NCBI GenBank assembly: GCA_029204225.1
Contig: CM055095.1
Span: 56,189,591 to 56,253,590 of the forward strand
Reading direction: 5' to 3'
Source: Diphasiastrum complanatum
Lineage: Eukaryota; Streptophyta; Lycopodiopsida; Lycopodiales; Lycopodiaceae
Length of the DNA: 64,000 nt
The notes beneath the pieces are model-generated. The model searched no databases. It saw only the letters and a list, made by a program, of their open reading frames with translations, and was not told the DNA's origin. Of the stretch, positions 24,169 to 36,318 are shown piece after piece. A program made the translations under genes and the position numbers. Position 1 is the stretch's first letter; each line of letters starts with the position of its first letter.

Positions 24169-27100
24169 ATGCAAACCCTGCCATCTTCTTCTTCTCCTCG
24201 TCCATTGTCTTCAGCATTGCGCAGCGCTGCTCCCCAACCTTCTGCCACCTCCGCTACCCACCCCCGACAGCAGCTCGCATCTCATCTGAGGTGGGTTTCG
24301 AAGGATTTGACTGACGAGAGAGATCTTCATCTGAGGTGGGTACGGAAGGATGTGACTGATAAGAATGATCTGTTCAATCTGTCACTGCGTCAACCCATCA
24401 TAGCATTGAATAGCAAGAGCTCATTTGGTGGTGGCTATAGTTTGCCAGGAAGTGAGACGAAGAGCAAACGGATGCAACAGAGCAAGATGGTAGGGGAGGC
24501 TTGGGCTGATGGAGAAGAGGTGGTGATCACTGTGGATAACAGTGAAGAAGAGTATGCAAAGCAGTGGGGTCATAAGCCTCGGCGCATTGCCTTATTTGTG
24601 GAGCCTTCTCCATTTGCGTATGTGTTCTTCTCCCCTGCTCAGTGCATATGCCGATCGCTGTGTTTATATCATAAGTCATCTTTGCAGATGGCTTTTTGCT
24701 AAAATTTTAAAATTTTTGAAATAGTTTCTCTTTCTGGTGACAATCAATTTAGTTTAAAGCCTAAATTCGTGTTGGGGTGTCTAATTTTTCTCGTTTTTCC
24801 TTGTGTTTGTATAAGATGTTCTTCTCGGGACTTTCCTGGTTTCATAGTTTTGTCAAGAAAACAGCTTTTTATCTAAGGTATTAGGTTGGCTTTTAGAGCT
24901 TCCTGGTTATTTCGCTAATTTCAGAAGGCATGAAATCCTTGTTATTTTAGTTTAAGCCTGAGATGTAGTTTTCTCCCGTGAAGATGCTTTAATAGCCCAG
25001 AATATCAATTATAGCCAAAAAATTGTTAAGTCATGCAACAAAGTCGCCCTCCTACTCTGTTGAGTTGCAATGGTTTAGCTTTGAAGGTGATCGATTTCCT
25101 CTTTAAAATTCCATTAGTTGAATTGATGATTTTTCTCCTCTCCCTTACCAGCTCGACTATTGTAACAGTCATAAACAGTGAATACTTTCTATCAAATAAG
25201 CAAAATTTATCTATTGATTTATTGTTATCTCGAGTTGCAAGGACTCTTTATAAATGAGTTGCAAACTTTCAATCCTGTGCTGGTGGTCTAGAATGAGACT
25301 GCACATTTTCAGTCTCCTTTCACTGGCTACCAATAAAATTTTCTGAATCTTTAGAATGCTACCCTTTTTTTTCTTTTCTTCAGACACCACCCATGTGTGG
25401 TCGAGGTTTGAACTTAGGTGGTGAATCCCACACCAAGAACCCTCTACCACCACACCTGTTTTAATGGTTTGGAATATAGGCTTGTTTCATTGTTCCCCAT
25501 TTTGATTCCCTTTTCCAGATACCATCTGTTTGCTCCTATGTTTTGTGTTCCTGTCAGAGTACATTCATCTCAATTTTCGTACATTCATGGTATTGGTTTC
25601 ATTCTGATGATTGAAAATACTGGATAACTCCAAATTCAGTACAATTTTCACTCTTGGTCCACTGACTGAAGAATTTCATGGACTGAGCAGATATGTTTGC
25701 GGGTACAAGAATCGTTTCCAGAATTTCATTCGATATTTGCGAGAAATGGGAGATGAGGTTAGTATGATTTGATTTGGCTCATCACTTCCTGTATGTATTT
25801 TTTTAAGCCTTCAGTTAGCGTGTAGCTTTTTTGTTATGAGTCTCTAGCTGTTGCGTGGAATCCCTCCGCCAATGGTTGCATTTAACTTGTACACAAGTCA
25901 ACAAATTGGAGCTCTTTTGGGTGTTCCGTTGAGTTTTATGAGTTGCCATGGACTCATTTGTGTACACCCTCCTGGAGCTACAATATGCTTTGCTTGGAAA
26001 TCACACTTTTCCATAAAAATCATTTACAAGATACAGACCACTTCTATTCAGGAAACATAATCTTTGTCACATAGACTTTTGCTCACAGACAGTAAGAAAG
26101 AGTGTCCTCTTCTCTTCAGGTACTGATTGTCACAACTCACAAAGGATTGCCTCGAGATTTTTATGGGGCAAAGATCATTGGTTCGTGGAGGTAATTAAAA
26201 CTCCTCTCATGATGTGTTTTTAATTACATTCAAGATACACGTTTGAGCTAATTGCAAGACGTGTTCAGTGTAAGGCGTCTAATTTAAGTTATGCTCTGTG
26301 TTGGCAGTTTCCCTTGCCCATGGTATAGGATTCTTCCGTTGTCACTGGCTCTCAGTCCTCGCATCATTCGAGAAATTTCTTGTTTTAAGCCTGACATAAT
26401 CCATGCCTCATCTCCTGGAGTCATGGTAACCTTCAAGCTATGGTGCTTTTATGCAGCAGCATGCAGAGTGGCATCCTTGAACTTGTTATACACTGGCTTC
26501 AGTATATTTGCATAAGATTTTCTACTGCTGACTTTTTTTTGCAGGTTTTTGGAGCTCTTATAATTGCTAAAATGTTGAGTGTGCCTATTGTAATGTCCTA
26601 TCACACACATGTGCCCATGTAAGTAGAGCTCTTGGCCTGAGTAATTTGTTTTGCTTCTGTGGTATCTTCAAGGTTCTAATTCATCTTGTAGGAATAAACT
26701 TCGGGAATTAATTTTTCCATATCGTTATCAGCCGCATGTTCTTCAATATTAAATAATCTGATGTTAATTGAATTGTGGCCTACTTTTGTTATTTATGGTC
26801 TACACTGTGTAGTGAAGACAAGCTTCCCAGTGAACATGCAGACAGCTGTTTAATAGTTTCCACATTCCATGTTGCTGCAGATATATACCCAAGTACACAT
26901 TTAGCTGGTTAGTGACACCAATGTGGATGATTATCAGTAAGTTTCCAGTTTGAGATGAAAGGCTAATATTTTTTTCCTTGTTTTATGTGTCTTCTGATGT
27001 CATGTACATTCCTCATTGAGAATGTTAAGTTGGTGACAACCTGTTCCTTCATGTTTGTTGTTTTGGAAGAATTTTTGCACAGAGCAGCAGATCTTACTCT

Positions 27101-28452
27101 TGTAACATCACACGCTCTTGGGAAAGAGTTAAAAGCTGCCGGTGCTGCTGCAGGTTTGCAACTTTGGGTTGTCTTTTCTTTCAAATGTATGAGCTACATG
27201 GATTGGTAAAATAGTTGAGGGATGCCAACGTACTGTCATGTAATACTGATATTCATTCTCCAATTGCAGCTGATAGAATTCGTGTATGGCGCAAAGGGGT
27301 GGATTCTGACAACTTTCATCCACGCTTCAAAAGTCACGAGATGCGAATGAAGCTTACGTATGTTGGATGCTTTTGGTTTGAGCTGAAATTTTGGCGTTTA
27401 GGAATCGGCTTTTTGATGGGATCCTGCAATATTTGTACAATGGATGATGCTATTCTAAAGGTTCAAAGTACTTCTTTTTCTTACATAATATTGCCAATCA
27501 TGTTAATTTTCCATTGAGCTTAAGAGGTCTAGTCTCCTCTAACAGAGACGGCGAAGTTGAAAGGCCCCTCCTAGTGCATGTGGGAAGGCTTGGTGCAGAG
27601 AAAAACCTGGACTTGTTAAAGAAGTGAGTTCTGTGGTACTTTATCTAATTATTAAATGCAGGAAAAGGCAGCATAAAGTATCAGCTGAGTTCTAACCTGT
27701 TCATGTTGTGCTACTATACCTCAGGGTGATGGATAGAATACCAGAAGCACGTCTCGCTTTTATTGGAGATGGACCATATAGGTGTGACACTGATGCTAGC
27801 AAGTGTTCCATTTATCATCAATCTGATTTGTTATTTATGGAATGCAAGTGTACAAGTGCAATATGGATGTTTAGGCTGTTTACTCAAAATCTTAGGAGGG
27901 AAATGCGAAAATTTCTTGTCAGTAGCATTTAATCTGGCTTTTGCACTCAGGGCTGACTTGGAGCAGATGTTTAAAGGCAATGCGGTGGTCTTCACTGGAA
28001 TGTTACAAGGAGAGGAGCTTTCTAAAGCATATGCTAGTGGTGATCTTTTTGTCACACCTTCTGAAAGTGAAACTCTTGGACTTGTTGTGTTGGAAGCAAT
28101 GGCATCTGGAATCCCTGTCGTTGTAGCTCGAGCCGGGGGTATACCTGATATCGTCAGCCAAGATGGAGAAACTGGATTTCTGTTTACTCCTGGTGATGTC
28201 GATGACTGCGTCAAAAAGGTCAAAGCTCTAATAGATTCTCCGGAACTACGGCACAGAATCGGTGCAGCAGGACGTGCAGACGTTGAAAACTATGATTGGA
28301 GAGTCAGTACTAAACAGGTTCGAAATGAGTACAGCACAGCTGTTTGGTTTTGGGGCGAAAAAAGGAAACAACCATTGTGGAATCGGTTTTCTTGGTGGTT
28401 CTGTTACTTCCACAACCGAAGCTCAAAGTTGAAGCTTGAGACATCTGCATAG
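24169..28452 (+). CDS. SQD2: Sulfoquinovosyl transferase SQD2 (sulfolipid synthesis), 11 exons, 547 aa
   Basis: SQD2 transfers sulfoquinovose from UDP-sulfoquinovose to diacylglycerol, the last step of SQDG synthesis at the plastid envelope. Exons: 24169-24617, 25691-25757, 26120-26190, 26308-26425, 26545-26618, 26881-26936, 27070-27153, 27270-27357, 27546-27623, 27725-27781, 27951-28452. All introns are GT-AG, phases agree, and the total is 1644 nt. Residues 1 to about 70 are a serine-rich plastid leader. The GT-B fold starts near residue 138 (RRIALFVEPSPFAYVCGYKN). SYHTHVPIYIPKY lies in the N-terminal domain and HVGRLGAEKNL (347-357) begins the donor domain. The GT4 ExxxxxxxE motif is E421/E429 in SESETLGLVVLE. 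The tail QVRNEYSTAVWFW is typical of plant SQD2. No stop or frameshift is visible, so the gene looks intact. Exon 1 holds a 45-bp duplication. Confidence 0.96.
24283..24372 (+). repeat. 45-bp tandem duplication inside SQD2 exon 1
   Basis: Two 45-bp units start at 24283 and 24328, both opening CATCTGAGGTGGGT. They encode 15 aa each (HLRWVSKDLTDERDL and HLRWVRKDVTDKNDL, residues 39-53 and 54-68). The duplication keeps the frame and lies between the transit leader and the catalytic domain. Confidence 0.9.
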
Positions 28453-29677
28453 GTGCTGTAAGTCACCCGATGAACATGTAGATTAGTCTAAAGGTTTGGC
28501 TACCCTGTATTCCCTCTAAATACACGAGAGTGAAATTCTTGTCATTCTTTTCAAAAATTTCAGTTTTGATTCTGGGGACCATTGAGTGAAGCCAGTTGCT
28601 AGTATACGCTGCATTTACTAAAAAAGTTTTGGGAGCAGGAAGCCTCTGTACAGAATGTAAATGTGAATGATGATTCAGCAAGCCATATATGAAGAAGTGT
28701 TGTAAGTTTGCTATGTAATTCGAGTTGAACCAGGCCAGAATTATGCTTGTGTCGACCAAGTATACAGATATATGTGCACTGCACCAGCATTTGGAAGAGT
28801 ATTGGCCATGAGAAATTTTACAAGACTGTCTCTCTTATCAACAGAAGTATGAATATGAATTTCTGGTCAAGTGATTTATTAGCGTCTTTGGTTTTTTTAA
28901 TGTGTTCCACTGTCATGCCGTCGTGTAGACCAATATGTAAATTTCAGCTTCTATTTGGCATTCAAAAAGAGCCTTCTGTTTGAACTTGATCGACTACATC
29001 CTTTAATAAGTCACTAATATTGCACCGTGAAATTTTCACCTTTTTGAATGTGGTAAGAGAACTTGTATGGACCTTATTCCATGCATTGGCTTTTGGTTTA
29101 TGGAAATCTTACTTGCCCATGTATCTAGTAGATGGATTGCTTCAGAAGACCGAACAGTTCAGATTTTGAAGTTCTCTTCCCTATGTCTACTTACGATTTC
29201 AATAATGCTACATTGTGAACAAAGTATCAACCATGCATTCATTCCTTCAGAATTACAGTTGGATGTAATTCTCAATCTATTTGGTGCTGCTAATATGCAT
29301 GCCTCAAATAAAATAATCCTGTTGTACATGCAAGTGCGGCAGAAAATCACCTAAGTGAGACTGCAGTAAGTTTAGAGTACACGAGCATACATTGAAATAG
29401 GAGACAAATAATGAAGGTGATACGAATCTTAGACCCAGCCTAGGTGGTGCAAGAATAATGACATAGCTCATATTGTGGCTGGCTACATCAATCACAAAAA
29501 CAACAGGCTTGGCATAAGTGCAAGTATGTGATACTTAAATAATTGTGGTTATCTTTTATTTTGAGTTGTTTACGTTGAGTTAATAATATGTCTCACATTG
29601 TTGATAAACAATCATAAAAGAGCACATACATTGTTCAGGTTGATATTCAAAGTAGTTATGAGTAATGCAGTGTAATG
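28453..29677. other. SQD2 3' flank and intergenic sequence
   Basis: Probably includes the SQD2 3' UTR. No further gene is supported. Confidence 0.5.
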
Positions 29678-29871
29678 GAAGCCATTACACTACCCAATGA
29701 TTCTTCTCAATAGATTATTTTATCTTTTGATAGGATGTGCTTTTCTATTAACAAAAGCACATGCATAAACATCTTTCAGCCATTACACTACCCAGTGATT
29801 CTTCTCAGTAGATTATTTTATCTTTATAATAGGATGTGCTTTTCTATTAACAAAAACACATGAATTAGCAT
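29678..29871 (+). repeat. Tandem duplication of about 97 bp with an internal hairpin
   Basis: Two copies start with GCCATTACACTACCCA at about 29680 and 29778. Each contains GTGCTTTTCTATTAACAAAA followed by GCAC or ACAC. In copy 1 this makes a perfect 8-bp inverted repeat, GTGCTTTT/AAAAGCAC. It is non-coding. Confidence 0.85.
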
Positions 29872-30499
29872 CCTTCACTTTGGCAACATCAAAACATAAT
29901 TTATAATATCAAGTCAATCACAAACATAGTTTTGTAGGCTGATCTATTATCACTTGGGGTGTTTCCCTACCATTCTTGGCAAGTTTAATTCCTAGTTAAT
30001 TTATCAAATCATTGCAGGCTATAGTGGAAAATAATTGCTAGCAAAAAAGAATATGAAAAATATCTACTATAAATAGCTTCTTATAGGAAATATCTTGTCT
30101 TTGGACGTCATGATTATGACTATGTACCCCATCCAGTGATGCACATGAGGTCAATCAATGTCTCAAAATGACACGCAACCATAAAGCATCCTTGAGTGCA
30201 TGATAACTAGTCAATTTCACCAAAGTGACATGAAAAGGTGTATGAAGCTTTAAGAGCTCAATTAGCCTATCAAGCTCTTTGACATTCAATCTGTTAGAGT
30301 TTTGCAAGAAATATTTCCACAGAAGTGAGATTGTATCAACTATCGGCAAAAAATCATTACAAGGCTCTTGAGGAGGGGGGGAGAGAGTTAGGAGAAACTT
30401 GGCAAAAGAAATGAAAAGGGTATGGGAGAATCTTGACAAGAGAAACATGTCAACCATGAAGCCATTGTGATTGACCATCATGAGTTTTTAGCACAAAAA
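29872..30499. other. Intergenic, unassigned
   Basis: A minus-strand open frame at 30155-30481 has no recognisable domain. It could be part of the retroelement whose end lies at 30500-30850. Confidence 0.35.
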
Positions 30500-30659
30500 G
30501 AGCCACTAAGATTCCGATTCCTACCCCAAGGTAAGGCTGTTGAGGCAAGAGTCCAATTATAAAAAATATCCTAAACCCTTTATAGCCAATGGAGACACAA
30601 TGTTTTTTATTTTTTACAATTTTGGCCCCTAGGAATTCCCATTTGGGCTAAATGGTGTG

Positions 30660-30845
30660 AAGAATTATGAATCACTAAGATCCAATATGTCCCTTTGATC
30701 TTTGGTTATGAATGACAACACATCTAGCACCATTGACAATGTAGAAATATAACATCTACTACACTAAGAAGATGCAAACTCAATAAGATCTTGATCAAAC
30801 AACAAATGTATGATAAAATGAAGTTGTTGTCCGTACAATAGCAGT
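30660..30845 (-). mobile_element. Copia 3' terminal fragment (minus), homologous to 60870-61050
   Basis: The reverse complement contains TGTACGGACAAC, TTTGATCAAG, TTATTGAGTTT and AACCAAAGATCAA in the same order and spacing as the + strand at about 60870-61050. There the sequence follows copia integrase remnants. The two copies are in opposite orientation and clearly diverged. Confidence 0.7.
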
Positions 30846-30944
30846 ACTTTAATAGGTTTCACATGTGTGGATCCAATACACAACTTACAATAGCCTTCGA
30901 CACACAAGATTGCACAATATCAACACTATAGTGCAAAAATGGAT

Positions 30945-31089
30945 ATATGAACCCAAAGAGAATGGATACCTCATTGGGTCTGGCAACCATTCGTCATACT
31001 ACAGGGTCTACATGCCAGAGACGAATCAAGTGAAGACAGTCAGAGACGTCAAGTTCAATGAAAGTAGAACAATGGCCGATGATGAATAA
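30945..31089 (+). mobile_element. Copia fragment, integrase-RT linker
   Basis: The frame reads ENGYLIGSGNHSSYYRVYMP then ETNQVKTVRDVKFNES. This is the conserved segment after the integrase of copia polyproteins, usually of the form GYxxxSKxYRVxxPxTxxVxxxRDVxFxE. It stops directly beside the opposite-strand gypsy fragment. Confidence 0.8.
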
Positions 31090-31129
31090 GCCAGCTATGA
31101 AGTCTTAGGAATGTGAAAGTACTGTACTT

Positions 31130-31959
31130 TAGGACCATAAATGGATCTACAAAAAAGTTACACAATCCAAATGGCATAACTCGCCAGTAGAAGATACCCC
31201 ATTCCGTAGCAAAAGCCATTTTTGGTTGGTGAGTCTTCAGAGATAACAAATAAGTTGTATCCACTTAAGCCATCCCAGAAGGAGTAAACTTCATTCCCAA
31301 CTAGGTTTTCCAATATGGATTTACCATATGGGATTGGAAAATGATCTCTTTCTGTGGAAGCGTTCAATTTGCGATAGTCGACACAGATATGAACTTCCCG
31401 TTCTTCTTTGGGACCACAACAATAGGTGATACACAATCTGTATGTTCCACCTCGTAGATGAAACCTGCCTCCAAGAGCTTTTGGAGTTCTTCTTTGATGC
31501 GTGCTCTGTAGATCGGATTACAACAATAAGATCTATTGGCATGGGGTTTAACATCAGTCTTTAATGGGATTTTATGCATGGTAACCGAAGGATCTACCTC
31601 CTTCATGTCCTTGTAGTTCCATGCGAAGTTATGACGATATTTTTTAAGGAGCTTCTCTAAGGCCAGACGTTGTTCGGTGTTGAGGTGTGCTCCAATATGG
31701 ACAAACTTGTCCTCTGTCTCATCAGGCTCTTGAAGATTTAACTTCATGGTTTGAGCGGGGCCATCATATGGATCATTCCCCTTTGGCTCCCGTTGAGCAG
31801 GTGGATAGTTACATCTTCAATGGTGAAGTCCTTGAAATGGTTGGGCACATGCTTAATCAACCGTTCTTGTAATCTTAGATTAGAATAAATCCTTTCTCTC
31901 TCCATCCATATAAGCAGATTGAAGATGAGAGAATCAACATCAAACTGGTTGAATACCAA
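31130..31959 (-). mobile_element. Ty3/gypsy fragment: pre-RT region and N-terminal reverse transcriptase
   Basis: On the minus strand, in order: LIKHVPNHFKDFTIEDVTIH; HRFAWNYKDM-like (HNFAWNYKDM) with VDPSVTMHKIPLKTDVKP; RIKEELQKLLEAGFI; VSPIVVVPKKNG; then in another frame VHICVDYRKLNAST, GLSGYN and WRVMPFGLCN. This is the fingers and first palm part of a gypsy RT. The YxDD box, RNase H and integrase are missing, and at least two frame changes occur. The copy is a truncated relic, of a different subfamily from the gypsy element at 38-46 kb. Confidence 0.9.
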
Positions 31960-32752
31960 TGTGTGCTACGCATAGAAGAGCTAGCTGATGTCCAAGAAGC
32001 CCGCTAGTAAGTGAGATGATCTTATATAGTTCATGAGAGATATAGCAATCTCTCACGCCGACGCATTGCATGATTTGTCACAACAATGCTCTTACAAAAT
32101 GGATAGTTGATAATATAGTAGCTGTAATGCACATGTTGAATGATCTCGAATGCTTGGTTGTCTGATTGTTGTCTGTTCGTAATCAACTATTTATTCATAA
32201 TTCCTCACACTGGTTTATCTTGTTGAATGCTTAAACAATTAAACGTAGGTCAGCAGCTTTTGTCTACCTCTGGAGGATTGTAGATCTGTTCTAACTAGCA
32301 ATAGCTTATAGACATAATTGAATTCCATCCGAGTTTCTTCAACAGTAGGAGACAGAGCGACTAAAACTCGATCGTCGTGTGAACTGTCAACAAATGAGAC
32401 CCCAAGCTCAAGGCTTGGAAGACATCATAGACCACGAGAGTTAAGTGGTAGTCTTTTTTGATGAAAATGTCCCAAAAATTAGAAAGACACATCAATTTAA
32501 TCAACACCACTCTTAAGTAATACAATAAAAACAATAAATACTCCTCAAATTAGGTTTCGTATGTGAAATTAAACACATGGATTAGGTATAAGAATTAAAG
32601 TTGTGAATAAGAAGAATGAAAACTTCCAAGCTATGTGGATCTTAAAAAAATGAATGTTGTGACAAAGACGTATAATTCTATGTTGCAAAATGATTAACTA
32701 GAGAGGAAGCCTACAAATGTTTTAATGGGTTGAATGACTATAACCAAGGGTG
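31960..32752. other. Intergenic sequence
   Basis: AT-rich, nothing recognised. Confidence 0.4.
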
Positions 32753-32946
32753 TGTTGAATTTCACACATGTGGGAGCCCAAAAGTGTGACTGTGATCTCC
32801 TAAGATGTGGTGATAAGTCATACATAGATTGAAAACCAAGATCTATTCCATCAACCTAAGGCAAGCGCACTAAAAAGCATGCATATATCAATCATACAAG
32901 TACATTCACACGTGTGGAGACCTGAGTATGAAAAAACTAAGTATGA
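32753..32946 (-). repeat. Copia 3' LTR, partial (194 bp)
   Basis: Matches 37466-37660 with scattered substitutions and a short indel. The outer TG end lies beyond the point where similarity stops at about 32946. Confidence 0.8.
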
Positions 32947-33019
32947 AACTCGGGTAGAGAAAGAATCAACCATCCAAAACTCTACTAGAGAGAGAAAGCA
33001 AAAAATGCTCCAAATGTGG

Positions 33020-33630
33020 GCTTCTTCTACTTAGTCGTGCCTTTGTTGGTGTACAAGGCGTGAGAATCAGCTGAAGAACTAGAGGCTTCATTTCTCCGCA
33101 TGTCTTCCTGCAACAACATTGCAATGACTCTTGAAAGAGTCAGCTCTGGATGCGTCATCGTGATGACCATCACCCAGCTATCGTATAAGCTTGGCAAGCT
33201 TGTAAGCAGTTGCATTACTGCGTCTTGATTGTCTATGACAGATCCGACAGCGGCCATTTGCTTTAGCAAGTTCTTGAACTAGTTGATGTGGTTCTGCAGG
33301 GAATCACCATTTGCCATCTTGAGGGAGTAAAATTTCTTCCTAAGATGTAGCTTGGAAGCTATATCTCACACTTCGTATAATGTACTCAAGATGTCCCAAA
33401 TTTTTTTGGATGTCTGAGCTTCAGACACATGGCCGGTCTGAGTATCCGAAATGTTGAGGATGATCAACGCAAATGCTTTGCCATCCTTCAGCTTCCATCT
33501 AGAGTTTGCTGCGTCGATGTCATACAACTTCTTAGCCACTGAGCACGATTCTCATCTTAAATTTTCACAGATGGTAATTAGCTCCATCAAGCTTGTCCAT
33601 GATAGGACTGGCTTTCCCTTGGGAATCCAT
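33020..33630 (-). pseudogene. Second copia gag (UBN2 type), decayed
   Basis: The minus frame begins MDSQGKASPIMDKLDGANY at 33630. It continues with frame breaks through KDGKAFALIILNISDTQ, KIWDILSTLYEV, LHLRKKFYSLKMANG and LLKQMAAVGSVIDNQDAV, then SLPSLYDSW and LTLSRVIAMLLQEDMRRNEA. This is a nearly full-length copia gag core without a zinc knuckle. A degenerate PBS, TGGCATCAGATCC, lies upstream at 33821-33833, and the sequence from 33834 on is probably its LTR. Confidence 0.85.
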
Positions 33631-33833
33631 GTGGAAGATTAGTCTAGGTGATAGGAGTAACTATCAGTGACTTAAGTATAAAAATCCGGTGTTAAATTGC
33701 AGAACAAGAGGACAATTACTCTATCGGCTAGTAGAGTCTTGTTTCTATGGAAGCTTATTAGGCTATAGAAATAGCTCTGAAATAAAACCACCTAAAGAAT
33801 TAGATTGACTTTGATATCTTAGGATCTGATGCC

Positions 33834-34993
33834 ATGTTAGAAAATCAAAGGATCAGGACCTTCAATTCTGCACTACTGGTGACTTAGTAGGTGAACACAA
33901 GAATATGGTAGTGTTTAATGCACGGTGGTGGCAGAAGTGAAGAGTAGACAACCAGACAAAACAATTAGATAGCTAGACATAACGTAGAAAAATATTGCAA
34001 TATTAACACAAATCTGAACTCAGAACCAAGCAGAGCTGTAATCAGATTAGGTATAATGAAATATACAAGTTAATAATGCAGGTGAGCACAAAGCAATAGC
34101 GGACATAACCGTGTGATTCACAAGCTAATTACAATCATGTAAAGGTTATGAGCCTATTACTGACAATCTATTTGAAAGAGAGAATCAATGCGCAAAGGCA
34201 TCTACAATGTCTGTCTCTGAATTACAAATCATGCTTCGTTCTATCTTCTGTTATGTGAATACTGAGATGGTATCCACTATATACATAAATTTTACAGGTG
34301 TGCATGATGAAGAAGGTACAAAAGTGGGTGAGTTGTTTGTGGGAGATCGTGGGTGGCTGTTGTTGTTGTCAAATCTGATTGCACAGTCCATAGAACGAGC
34401 ATGAGGAGGCCGCGACGTCGGGCTTCACTAAAATTGACACTGATGAAAATGAGAAAATTGCGACACCCCGTACAATGCCTTAGAAAATCATTTGTAAGGT
34501 ACCTTCGCCTTTCTATAAGGGCACCGTCGGCATTTGTAGGGCAGTGTCACATTTTTCGCCTGTCATCAATTGTGTGTAAAAATGCAGTGTCGCATTTTTT
34601 GCCTATTCAAATTTACTTGTATTTATGCAAACTGTGCAACTGTCGCTTTTCTGGAAGTGTCGCAAAACACTTGGTTTCTCAGGATGGCCCGAAGGTGAAA
34701 AAACGATAGTGTTGGGGTTTTTCACCTGTGGAAATTCTTGAGTAAAAATGCAGACTGTAGCGACAAATTGTTCAAATATGTAGACTGTGCGACAACACGA
34801 GTAAAAATGCAGCAGCATGAATGGAGGCAGATTAACATAGGATTTAGGAGAGTAGAGGAGATAAATCCAACAACAATCACCATGAAGATCAAGATCACAA
34901 GGTAGGCAAAAAGGTTGATTGCCAAGATTTTGCACTCTAGCTTGACTAGTCCACATACTATGAACTTTTCCCATGATAGATCTAATCTTGAAA
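33834..34993. other. Probable LTR remnant of the second copia element, then unassigned sequence
   Basis: In minus orientation the sequence ends GATTTTCTAACA just before the PBS-like site, as an LTR would. Its outer end could not be placed. The remainder to 34993 has no recognisable domain. Confidence 0.4.
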
Positions 34994-35790
34994 TCAAACT
35001 ATCTTGATCTTATTGAGGCTACATAATTGCTCAAGGATGTAAGTGTCCTTTGTGGATGATTCACTTAATCTCAAGAAAAGTTTACAAATTGCCTCACAAA
35101 ATGGAAAAACAAGAATTTTCACACTATGAGAGATTATCTCATACTTACTCTTACAAGATCCAAGAGCATACATTTTATGACACAACCACTTTCTTTTAAA
35201 ATGATTTGCAAACATATCTAAGCCATTAAAGACATGAAATATTTCCATACAAGAGGCATCATACAAGACTAACATTTCCTCACTTGAACTTTGAGATGTA
35301 GAAATCTCAATAAAGCAAGATGGTACATCAAATAATGGAAGAGAAGAAAAAGTGAATATGTTGGAGTAGATACCACCTAAGAATTGCCCCTCTTTGCCAG
35401 AATTGTGAGCCACATAGACTCGACCTTTCCTCTTGAAAATCTTCTTGGAACCATGTGTTGAGAAGACTCCTCCTCAAGCATTGGCAAATCTCCATCACGC
35501 ACTTGGATTTTTGGTAGACATGAGAATTCTACCATCATCCTCTTGATTGATATGAGATCCTCCTTACTCCTTACATGCAAAGCAATATTGACAGATATTC
35601 CCAATGTATCAACAATTTCAATCTTCCTATCAAGCACCATTGATAAGAGATACCTCCAATTGAAGAAGTCACATGAAAAAGCACCATCTTTGCTTCTACT
35701 TGATGAAACAAGATCATCCACATGAACAAGACAAGAAAATTGATGAGAAGTAGAACACCTTGGCAATAGCTCTCCATGTGCCTTTACCAA
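34994..35790 (-). other. Unassigned open frames downstream of the copia protease
   Basis: Two minus-strand frames (35377-35790 and 34994-35413) occupy the place where integrase and RT would be. They contain FSCLVHVDDLVSSSRSKDG and YLLSMVLDRKIEIVDTLGI but no integrase or RT motif I can recognise. They may be a diverged pol, a captured host fragment or chance. Confidence 0.35.
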
Positions 35791-35940
35791 AGCACCATTT
35801 TCATGAGGTTACCATAATGGAACATAGGTTGAGATACTCCAATTGCCTTCTCCTCCTTGAGATGATCCAAGCTCCTCTTGACCACACTTCCACAAGGATT
35901 AGATTCCAACTTAAAAGATTCCCACATCTAGTTCCTCTTG

Positions 35941-36282
35941 CTACCACATCACCATCGTCTTAACCAAGCAAGCATCTTTTCCAAAATCAACTTGCAAACC
36001 ATCATCTAGCATTTTGCCAACACTAATGAGATTTATAGTGAAATTAGGCACAAAAAGTACATCTTCAAAAATCCTAGTGGATTCAACACCAATTGGTACA
36101 CTACCAATTCCTTCTATCTTGCATTCACCATCAATAGGAATGAAAATAAACTTTTTAGAACCATTGTAAGATGCAACATGAGTGAAAGGCTTTCTTGAAC
36201 TAGTCATATGAGAACTAGATCCACTATCTATCCACCATGAATTTTCAACTTCAAAACTAGAAGAAGAGTACATAGACATCAT
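35941..36282 (-). pseudogene. Copia aspartic protease fragment
   Basis: The frame reads WWIDSGSSSHMTSSRKPFTH, the active-site region of copia protease (DSGxSxH), then EDVLFVPNFTINLISVGKML. It follows the gag on the same strand, as expected. Confidence 0.9.
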
Positions 36283-36318
36283 GAGAGAACCTTCGTCATA
36301 ACTTCCTTCTATCCCACC

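Noticed and set aside
27831-28223. Minus-strand 130-codon frame
   Set aside because: Antisense to the last SQD2 exon, which has full family support.
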